A stretch of DNA of 6,217 bases. It comes from an uncultured Hyphomicrobiales bacterium. GTDB lineage: Bacteria > Pseudomonadota > Alphaproteobacteria > Rhizobiales > Beijerinckiaceae. Below, piece by piece: positions 1 to 4,748 of this stretch. The translations under genes and the position numbers were made by a program. The DNA lies in the NCBI GenBank assembly GCA_903932565.1, contig CAIZGQ010000177.1:1-6217 (forward strand), written 5' to 3'. The first letter of the stretch is position 1. Each line of letters opens with the position of its first letter. Below the pieces are notes generated by a model, which had not been told where the DNA came from, searched no databases, and saw only the letters and a program-made list of their open reading frames with translations.

Positions 1-894
1 ACCGCCGCATTTCCCGACGTCGCCGACGCCCTGCTTCATCCAGCCTTTGGGACCGCATCGCTCGATGGCGAGCTGCTCATCATGCGCGAGGGCCGCGTGC
101 AGCCATTTTCCGTGCTGCAACAGCGGCTCAATCGCAAAACGGTGTCGCTCAAACTCTGCGAGACCTATCCCGCCCACATTCGCGCCTATGATCTGCTGGC
201 CAGGAACGATGCGGATTTGCGCGATCTCACGTTTCTGGAACGCCGCAAAAAGCTGACTGTCTTTATGGGGGAACTTGCCAATCAGGTCGGTCCGCTATCG
301 CGCTTCGACCTCTCGCCGCTGATTGAGTTTGCCACATGGGATGAGCTCGCCGCGGCGCGTGCGGATCCCGCAAGCGCGGGTGCCGATCTGGATGCAGAAG
401 CCGTTGAAGGCGTGATGATCAAGCGTTGGGATTCGGTCTATGTGGCGGGTCGCCCCACCGGGCCCTGGTGGAAATGGAAGCGGGAACCGTTCAACGTTGA
501 TGCTGTTCTGTTGTACGCACAGCGCGGTCACGGCAAGCGCTCATCGTTTTATTCGGATTTCACCTTCGGCGTGTGGCGCGCGGGCGAGAGCGGTGATGAG
601 CTTGTGCCCGTGGGTAAAGCTTATTTCGGCTTTACAGATGCGGAACTGACCCAGCTCGACAAATGGGTTCGCAACAATACGCTGAACCGCTTTGGCCCAG
701 TGCGCGAAGTCTCGCATGGCGCCAATCAGGGTCTGGTTCTGGAAATTGCATTCGAAGGATTGAACCGGTCGACGCGCCATAAGTCCGGGGTCGCCATGCG
801 GTTTCCGCGCATCGCGCGCATCCGCTGGGATAAGCCGGCTGCGCAGGCCGATCGGCTTGAGACGCTGGAGGCAATGCTCAAAGACATCGCCTAG
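1..894 (+). CDS. ATP-dependent DNA ligase, C-terminal part (5' end outside window)
   Basis: The frame is open from base 1 and ends at TAG 892-894, giving 297 visible residues; the N-terminus, with the adenylated lysine motif I, lies outside the window. The visible part carries nucleotidyltransferase motifs in order: III (LDGELL, visible residues 21-26), a IIIa-like IRAYDLL (about 61-67), IV (EGVMIKR, 136-142) and V (WWKWKR, 156-161). A C-terminal OB domain follows, ending in a motif VI-like RHKSGVAMRFPRIARIRWDK. The enzyme seals nicks by adenylate transfer from ATP. This type is the stand-alone bacterial ligase that in many proteobacteria sits with an Lhr-like helicase, an exonuclease and a metallophosphoesterase in a DNA-repair operon; that assignment is inference because none of these partners is visible. 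An internal ATG at 82 is not the start, since motif III lies before it. The gene is convergent with pckA and appears to be the last of its transcription unit. Confidence 0.93.
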   Translation, partial: TAAFPDVADALLHPAFGTASLDGELLIMREGRVQPFSVLQQRLNRKTVSLKLCETYPAHIRAYDLLARNDADLRDLTFLERRKKLTVFMGELANQVGPLSRFDLSPLIEFATWDELAAARADPASAGADLDAEAVEGVMIKRWDSVYVAGRPTGPWWKWKREPFNVDAVLLYAQRGHGKRSSFYSDFTFGVWRAGESGDELVPVGKAYFGFTDAELTQLDKWVRNNTLNRFGPVREVSHGANQGLVLEIAFEGLNRSTRHKSGVAMRFPRIARIRWDKPAAQADRLETLEAMLKDIA

Positions 895-914
895 CGCCAG
901 GCCCTCAACTTGAA

Positions 915-944
915 CTCTCTCCCCGCGCGCACGCGGGAAGAGAG
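915..944. terminator. Hairpin terminator between convergent ligase and pckA genes
   Basis: The arms 915-927 and 932-944 pair over 13 positions with a single C/A mismatch (921/938), around a 4-nt loop. The hairpin lies 20 nt after the ligase stop and 16 nt after the pckA stop. On the + strand it is followed by a moderately T-rich stretch (945-962), so it fits an intrinsic terminator for the ligase. On the - strand the following bases are less T-rich, so termination of pckA here is weaker inference. The position between two convergent stops supports a shared, bidirectional role. Confidence 0.65.
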
Positions 945-960
945 CCTGTTGTCGTCTTGT

Positions 961-2574
961 TTACTCAGCGGCGATCTGGGCCGTCGGCGCAGCATCCCGC
1001 ACTTCTGCGTCCACATGAGTCTCGAAGGCCAGGAAGTTTTTGTGGAACATGTCGACGAGATGCTTCGCAGTTGCTGCAAAGTCCGCCTTTGAGGCCCAGG
1101 TCTTCACCGGGTTCAGAATATGCGGCTCGACGCCGGGCACGGATGTCGGCACAGCCAGACCGAAATAAGGATCGGTGCGGAAATGCGCCTTGTTCAGCGA
1201 GCCATCGAGGGCGGCGCTCAACAGGCGACGTGTGACACGGATGGGCATGCGACGGCCAACGCCCTCTTTGCCACCGGTCCAGCCCGTGTTCACCAGCCAG
1301 CAATCCACGTGATGCTTGGCGATGAGTTCACGCAGCAAATTGCCATAGATGGAGGGATGCAGCGGCAGGAAGGGATGCCCAAAGCAGGTGGAGAAGGTGG
1401 CTTCGGGCCCAACGACGCCCTTTTCCGTGCCAGCAACCTTGGCGGTGTAGCCTGACAAGAAGTGGTACATTGCCTGCGACGCATCGAGCTTTGAGATGGG
1501 CGGCAGAACGCCAAACGCATCGCAGGTGAGCATCACGATGTTCTTGGGATGCCCGGCGCGGCCGGTGGCCGAAGCGTTCGAGATAAAGTCGATCGGGTAT
1601 GCGATGCGGGTGTTTTCGGTCTTCGATTCATCATCGAAATCCGGCACGCGGGTCTCAGGGTTGAGCACCACGTTTTCCATCACCGTGCCGAAGCGCTCGG
1701 TCGTGGCGTAGATTTCCGGCTCGGCTTCGCGCGACAGCTTGATCGCCTTGGCGTAACAGCCACCTTCAAAGTTGAAGACGCCGTCCTTGGTCCAGCCGTG
1801 CTCGTCGTCACCGATGAGAATGCGGTCCGGATCCTGCGACAGCGTCGTCTTGCCGGTGCCCGAAAGGCCAAAGAAAATGGCTGTATCTTCGTCATCACCG
1901 ACATTGGCCGAGCAATGCATCGGCATCACGCCCTGTGCGGGCAGGACGAAATTCAGATAGGTGAAGACCGACTTCTTCATCTCGCCAGCATAGCTGGTGC
2001 CGCCGATGAGCATGATGTTCTTGGCAAAATCGATGGCGACGACCGTCTCGCTGCGGCAGCCATATTTCTTGGGATCAGCCTTGAACGTCGGCAGATCGAT
2101 GATGGTGAGATCGGGATAATAATCAGCCAGCGCAGAGCGGTCGGGACGGATCAGCAGGTTTCGAATGAACAGCGAATGCCAGGCGAATTCCGTGATGACG
2201 CGCGCGTTGACGCGATAGGCCGGGTCGGCACCGCCGAAAAGGTCCTGAACGAAAAGGTCCTTGCCCTTGGCGTGCGCGATGAAATCTTCCAGCAGCACGT
2301 CAAACTGTGCCTGACTCATCTGGTTGTTGTTCTCCCACCAGACTTTGCCTTCGGTGGCAGAATTCAGGACGGTGAACTTGTCCTTGGGGGAGCGACCTGT
2401 ATGGATGCCCGTCTCGGCATTGATGGCGCCACCGGCAACCAGAACAGCCTCCTTGCGGCGGAGGGATTCTTCATAAAGTGACGCAGCTTCGAGGTTGTAC
2501 GAGACGTGGCCGAGGTCCTTGAGACCAAACTTCTCAACCGGGTATGCGTGATTATACGTGCCCGACACTGACAT
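961..2574 (-). CDS. pckA: Phosphoenolpyruvate carboxykinase (ATP)
   Basis: PckA is a cytosolic enzyme that converts oxaloacetate and ATP to phosphoenolpyruvate, CO2 and ADP, the entry step of gluconeogenesis from TCA intermediates. The 537-residue product has the usual length of the ATP-type family. Visible signatures: HTGRSPKDK (58-66; Arg61 for substrate), the metal and substrate ligands Lys200/Lys201 (MKKS), His220 (MHCSAN) and Asp257 (LIGDDEHGW), the P-loop GLSGTGKTT (236-244), and NTRIAYP with Arg323. All key residues are present, so the enzyme should be active. The start is supported by AGGAG ending 7 nt before the ATG and by the N-terminal match to rhizobial PckA (YNHAYPVEKFGLKDLG-like). 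Stop is TAA. The gene runs away from chvI, with one gene between them. In rhizobia pckA is needed for growth on dicarboxylates and is transcriptionally regulated, including by the LacI-type PckR; no convincing operator was seen here. Confidence 0.99.
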   Translation of the reverse strand: MSVSGTYNHAYPVEKFGLKDLGHVSYNLEAASLYEESLRRKEAVLVAGGAINAETGIHTGRSPKDKFTVLNSATEGKVWWENNNQMSQAQFDVLLEDFIAHAKGKDLFVQDLFGGADPAYRVNARVITEFAWHSLFIRNLLIRPDRSALADYYPDLTIIDLPTFKADPKKYGCRSETVVAIDFAKNIMLIGGTSYAGEMKKSVFTYLNFVLPAQGVMPMHCSANVGDDEDTAIFFGLSGTGKTTLSQDPDRILIGDDEHGWTKDGVFNFEGGCYAKAIKLSREAEPEIYATTERFGTVMENVVLNPETRVPDFDDESKTENTRIAYPIDFISNASATGRAGHPKNIVMLTCDAFGVLPPISKLDASQAMYHFLSGYTAKVAGTEKGVVGPEATFSTCFGHPFLPLHPSIYGNLLRELIAKHHVDCWLVNTGWTGGKEGVGRRMPIRVTRRLLSAALDGSLNKAHFRTDPYFGLAVPTSVPGVEPHILNPVKTWASKADFAATAKHLVDMFHKNFLAFETHVDAEVRDAAPTAQIAAE

Positions 2575-2647
2575 CGCTGACTCCTGATCGTTTCCATCCA
2601 GCCCGCGTTTGCAGTCCCTATGTTGGAACTGGCATGCGTTGCGCGAG

Positions 2648-2676
2648 CATTAGTCCAAAGGTGATCCCTGTAGCAA
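2648..2676 (-). promoter_or_regulatory. Possible pckA promoter
   Basis: On the - strand TTGCTA (2671-2676) is followed after exactly 17 nt by CTAATG (2648-2653). This would put the transcript start roughly 65-70 nt upstream of the pckA ATG. Both hexamers are only partial matches to the alphaproteobacterial consensus, so this is the best candidate by eye and not a firm call. Nothing else recognisable was seen between the pckA RBS and the tandem repeat. Confidence 0.25.
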
Positions 2677-2723
2677 GGGCACAGCTGCCTCTTCATGCAC
2701 CAGGCTTAACGATTGGCCAGCAG

Positions 2724-2790
2724 GCGACTGGCAGGCTTGCGACTGGCAGGCTTGCGACTGGTAGGCTTGCGACTGGTAGGCTTGCGACTG
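2724..2790. repeat. 15-bp tandem repeat, about 4.5 copies, upstream of pckA
   Basis: Unit GCGACTGGYAGGCTT occurs at 2724-2738, 2739-2753, 2754-2768 and 2769-2783, followed by a 7-nt partial copy (2784-2790). Copies 1 and 2 have C at the variable site and copies 3 and 4 have T; otherwise they are identical. A degenerate copy (9 of 15 matches) may precede at 2709-2723, and CAGGCTT recurs at 2701-2707. The array lies about 150-216 bp upstream of the pckA ATG and 46 bp after the stop of the HugZ-like gene. Near-identity of copies indicates recent expansion by slippage. Because 15 is a multiple of three, it reads as repeated pentapeptides on both strands, but I do not think it is translated. Confidence 0.95.
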
Positions 2791-2810
2791 TCCCGGCAGC
2801 CCTCGTCAAT

Positions 2811-2830
2811 CCTTCGGGCTTTGCCGAAGG
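2811..2830 (-). terminator. Small hairpin just after the HugZ-like gene
   Basis: A perfect 7-bp inverted repeat (CCTTCGG 2811-2817, CCGAAGG 2824-2830) with a 6-nt loop begins 5 nt beyond the TGA of the HugZ-like gene on the - strand. There is no T-run after it on that strand, so it is at best a weak intrinsic terminator or an RNA 3'-end stabilising hairpin. Some readthrough into pckA, which has the same direction, is therefore possible. Confidence 0.35.
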
Positions 2831-2835
2831 CCTGA

Positions 2836-3648
2836 TCAACCGCTGGTTTTGGCCCGCGCCGCCTTGGCGAAGGCGACCAGCACATCGCGCAGCGCGCCGG
2901 GCTCTGCAATCGGCTGCGGAAAGACCAATCGAGCGGTTCGGTCACCGGCCATCAGGTCGAGGCCTTCCGGGTCGAGGCCCGTTGCCTTCCAGCGCCCAAC
3001 GGCCTCGCCCAGCAACGTCGTGGCGTAAAGCGCCAGAGCATCGGCATGATCTTCGTTCAGATGCGCCAGCACGTCGGCCTCTGCCTCGATAAGGCTTGAG
3101 GCAAGTGAGAGGTCGAGCAAGATGTCCGCGCCCTTGTAACTGGCGGCCTTGGCAAATCCGCCATTCAGATGGACGCTTTCAATTCCCACACGCCAGAACG
3201 CGAAGTCGCCAAAATCCGCGTAGAGCGCCGCCTTGGGATGGCGCGCCAGAAACCGCGCCTTGTAGTGCGCCCGTGTCGCGGCGTCGGGTGCCCGTGCCGC
3301 TTGCCCGGTCAGCGTGATGCGCGGATGGGCGAGCGGATCCCCTTTCCCGGACTCCGCCAGAAGCAGGGACATGCGCGGATCAGCATCCAGATAATTGGTG
3401 TGGGCGGAGAGTTGCGACATGAGAAGCAGCGGTGCGCCGTCGTGATCGGTCGCGACGCTGACCAGCGAGACGAACGGAAACCCCGTCCCCGGCATAACCG
3501 TCCCCAGGCCGCCCGCCCGGATAGAGCGCAGCAGGCGGCGAGCCTCCGCCACGCCGTCATACCCTTCGGGAAGGGCAAACCGCGGCTCACTTGCGGCGGG
3601 CGGCGTTCCCGACCCCGACCCTGCAGTGCCTGACCCCTCGTCTGTCAT
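2836..3648 (-). CDS. HugZ-like / pyridoxamine 5'-phosphate oxidase-like protein with DUF2470 domain
   Basis: The 270-residue product has a split-barrel flavin-reductase-like domain (about 33-180) with the family stretch LLLMSQLSAHTNYLDADPRM (75-94). A C-terminal DUF2470-type domain (about 186-262) holds HLNEDHADAL (196-205) and DPEGLDL (226-232). This two-domain layout is that of the HugZ family; HugZ of Helicobacter pylori degrades heme, while other members are uncharacterised or bind FMN. Activity here cannot be told from sequence: heme oxygenase, FMN-dependent oxidoreductase or heme binding are all possible. Residues 1-22 are Gly/Ser/Pro-rich and probably disordered; no signal peptide or membrane segment is seen, so it should be cytosolic. 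The start is fixed by AGGAGA (3656-3661) 7 nt before the ATG. It lies between pckA (same strand, 261 bp away) and the divergent chvI. No heme-uptake gene is visible nearby. Confidence 0.9.
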   Translation of the reverse strand: MTDEGSGTAGSGSGTPPAASEPRFALPEGYDGVAEARRLLRSIRAGGLGTVMPGTGFPFVSLVSVATDHDGAPLLLMSQLSAHTNYLDADPRMSLLLAESGKGDPLAHPRITLTGQAARAPDAATRAHYKARFLARHPKAALYADFGDFAFWRVGIESVHLNGGFAKAASYKGADILLDLSLASSLIEAEADVLAHLNEDHADALALYATTLLGEAVGRWKATGLDPEGLDLMAGDRTARLVFPQPIAEPGALRDVLVAFAKAARAKTSG

Positions 3649-3797
3649 ACTGATGTCTCCTGTTGGTTTGGCGGATCCCTTGAATGGTCATACGTCCCAG
3701 CAGGGTCCTAGGTACTATCCAGCCGTGGCTTTTTTGACCCATCACGCCCATTCTGTCGGATCGGTGTCCATGCGGAGCAGATCACGGCATTCTCACG

Positions 3798-3811
3798 TTA
3801 CATTTATGTCA
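3798..3811. promoter_or_regulatory. Operator-like imperfect dyad TTACAT-TT-ATGTCA
   Basis: The arms TTACAT (3798-3803) and ATGTCA (3806-3811) are inverted with one mismatch around a 2-nt centre, in an AT-rich patch about 40 bp upstream of the proposed chvI -10. This is the position expected of an activator site. ChvI autoregulation is known in relatives, but I cannot match this to a ChvI motif from memory. Confidence 0.35.
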
Positions 3812-3822
3812 TTTTACTTGCC

Positions 3823-3840
3823 TGTGGCGCGACCGCCACA
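3823..3840. promoter_or_regulatory. Perfect 7-bp inverted repeat TGTGGCG-CGAC-CGCCACA
   Basis: TGTGGCG (3823-3829) and CGCCACA (3834-3840) are perfect inverted arms around 4 nt. It overlaps where the -35 region of the proposed chvI promoter would lie, so a transcription-factor site is more likely than an RNA structure. The binding protein is unknown. Confidence 0.4.
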
Positions 3841-3843
3841 TTT

Positions 3844-3858
3844 CAGCCTATAAGGCTG
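3844..3858 (+). promoter_or_regulatory. Possible chvI -10 (CTATAA) inside palindrome CAGCCT-ATA-AGGCTG
   Basis: A perfect 6-bp palindrome with a 3-nt centre contains CTATAA (3848-3853), close to the alphaproteobacterial -10 CTATAT. No TTGAC-like -35 stands 16-18 nt upstream, which would suit an activator-dependent promoter. Transcription would start near 3860, about 125 nt before the chvI ATG. Confidence 0.3.
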
Positions 3859-3862
3859 CCGA

Positions 3863-3967
3863 ATGTCGTCATGTTTGATGAAGCGCACCGGGCGCGCTGC
3901 GGGTCTTGAAGACCGCATCGGGTCCCAAGCGTCGCCGCGGTGGCATCCTTGCACCGTGGCGGTCTGA
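3863..3967 (+). CDS. Possible 34-codon upstream ORF in the chvI leader
   Basis: ATG 3863 opens a 34-codon frame (starts MSSCLMKRTGRAAG, ends WHPCTVAV) that stops at TGA 3965-3967, only 17 nt before the chvI ATG. TAAGG ends 7 nt before its ATG, a fair ribosome site. If instead transcription starts near 3860 as the -10 suggests, the ORF would be leaderless or almost so, which is common in alphaproteobacteria. I recognise no family. Short ORFs arise by chance in GC-rich DNA; the spacing to chvI is what makes it worth listing. It could act as a leader peptide or couple translation to chvI. Confidence 0.3.
   Translation: MSSCLMKRTGRAAGLEDRIGSQASPRWHPCTVAV
3933..3961 (+). promoter_or_regulatory. 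Strong leader hairpin before chvI
   Basis: CGCCGCGGTG (3933-3942) pairs with CACCGTGGCG (3952-3961) over 10 bp with one G-U pair and a 9-nt loop. It ends 23 nt before the chvI ATG, leaving the ribosome site free. It covers the stop-proximal part of the possible upstream ORF, so translation of that ORF would melt it. It also contains the GTG at 3940 that opens the longest chvI frame, which speaks against that GTG as a start. Confidence 0.45.
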
Positions 3968-3984
3968 TTGAGGTTTATGAAGGC

Positions 3985-4683
3985 ATGCCCACGATCGCGT
4001 TGGTTGATGACGACCGCAACATTCTGACCTCGGTGTCCATTGCCCTTGAAGGCGAAGGTTATCGCGTGCAGACCTACACGGATGGCGCAGCGGCTCTGGA
4101 AGGGCTGAAAACCAGCCCACCGGATCTTGCGATCTTCGACATCAAGATGCCACGCATGGACGGCATGGAATTGCTGCGCCGCCTGCGTCAGAAATCCGAC
4201 CTGCCGGTCATTTTCCTCACCTCAAAGGACGATGAGATCGACGAGCTCTTCGGCCTCAAGATGGGCGCGGATGATTTCATCCACAAACCCTTTTCGCAGC
4301 GTTTGCTGGTCGAGCGCGTCAAAGCGATTTTGCGTCGTGCCAATCCCAAGGAAGCAGCGGCCCAGAAGGAGTCTGAGGCGAAGATTCTGGAACGCGGGCT
4401 CCTCAAGATGGACCCCGAGCGCCACACCTGCACGTGGAAGAACGAGCCCGTGATCCTCACCGTGACGGAGTTCCTCATTCTGCAGGCCCTCGCCACCCGC
4501 CCGGGCGTTGTCAAAAGCCGCAATTCCCTCATGGATGCGGCCTATGACGATCAGGTGTATGTGGATGATCGCACCATCGACAGCCACATCAAGCGCCTGC
4601 GCAAGAAGTTCAAGCTCGTCGATGACGATTTTGAGATGATCGAAACGCTTTACGGCGTGGGGTATCGTTTCAAGGAAGCTTGA
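3985..4683 (+). CDS. chvI: Response regulator ChvI (OmpR/PhoB family)
   Basis: ChvI is a cytosolic DNA-binding response regulator phosphorylated by ChvG. The 232-residue product has a receiver domain (about 3-118) with acidic pocket Asp8-Asp9-Asp10, phospho-acceptor Asp52 (IFDIKMPRMDGMELL), Thr79 and Lys101 (KPF), then a winged-helix domain (about 135-230) ending in LYGVGYRF. The identity to rhizobial ChvI / Brucella BvrR is clear by eye, especially through RRLRQKSDLPVIFLTSKD and GLKMGADDFI. I chose ATG 3985 because MPTIALVDDD matches the family N-terminus; a GTG at 3940 would add 15 residues without homology or a ribosome site. The RBS is weak: TGAGG (3969-3973) stands 11 nt away and GAAGG is too close. 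In relatives ChvI controls exopolysaccharide, envelope, acid-response and host-association genes. It is followed by chvG after 65 bp in the same direction. Confidence 0.97.
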   Translation: MPTIALVDDDRNILTSVSIALEGEGYRVQTYTDGAAALEGLKTSPPDLAIFDIKMPRMDGMELLRRLRQKSDLPVIFLTSKDDEIDELFGLKMGADDFIHKPFSQRLLVERVKAILRRANPKEAAAQKESEAKILERGLLKMDPERHTCTWKNEPVILTVTEFLILQALATRPGVVKSRNSLMDAAYDDQVYVDDRTIDSHIKRLRKKFKLVDDDFEMIETLYGVGYRFKEA

Positions 4684-4736
4684 TGACGAGGAGGTCGGGG
4701 ACTGCCGATTGGCTGTCGCCAGTCATCAGCCACTGA
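4683..4736 (+). CDS. Possible 17-codon minigene between chvI and chvG
   Basis: ATG 4683 overlaps the chvI stop (TGATG) and opens a 17-codon frame, MTRRSGTADWLSPVISH, ending at TGA 4734-4736, 12 nt before the chvG ATG. AAGGA (4672-4676), inside the chvI 3' end, stands 6 nt before this ATG, so initiation is plausible. It is in the same frame as chvG but separated by the stop. Codons 3-4 are tandem AGG, and with the flanking bases form GAGGAGGT (4688-4695), a strong Shine-Dalgarno sequence with no usable start behind it. Function, if any, would be as a translational relay, not as a peptide. It may also be chance. Confidence 0.25.
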   Translation: MTRRSGTADWLSPVISH

Positions 4737-4748
4737 CCACGGAGCAGC

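Larger units (their letters stand above)
3649..3984. promoter_or_regulatory. 336-bp divergent intergenic region upstream of chvI and the HugZ-like gene
   Basis: This region must carry the promoters for both divergent genes. Its left part (3662-3790) shows nothing I can assign beyond the RBS of the HugZ-like gene; a TTGACC at 3734-3739 has no -10 at the right distance. The middle is AT-richer (3791-3820) and holds CATTT three times (3801, 3810, 3839) plus three dyads, listed separately. The right part is a GC-rich leader with a possible upstream ORF and a hairpin. The length is generous for two promoters and suggests regulation. Confidence 0.6.

Noticed and set aside
1549..2481. 310-codon open frame on the + strand opposite pckA
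   Set aside because: It lies entirely within pckA, which has all catalytic motifs; the antisense product has no recognisable features.
2585..2596. LacI-type operator (PckR-like) half-site TGGAAACGATCA before the pckA RBS
   Set aside because: Only one half resembles a GAAACG-type site; the centre is not palindromic, so it is not convincing as an operator.
2724..2790. CRISPR array
   Set aside because: The units are 15 bp and directly adjoining, with no spacers; it is a simple tandem repeat.
2544..3092. 182-codon + frame containing repeated ATGRL pentapeptides
   Set aside because: It overlaps the pckA start and the 3' end of the HugZ-like gene; the repeats come from the 15-bp tandem array and the rest is low-complexity Arg/Pro.
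3734..3739. TTGACC as a -35 element for chvI
   Set aside because: No -10-like hexamer occurs 16-18 nt downstream on the + strand.
3940..3984. N-terminal extension of ChvI from GTG 3940
   Set aside because: The added 15 residues do not match the family, there is no ribosome site, and the GTG lies in the stem of a hairpin.
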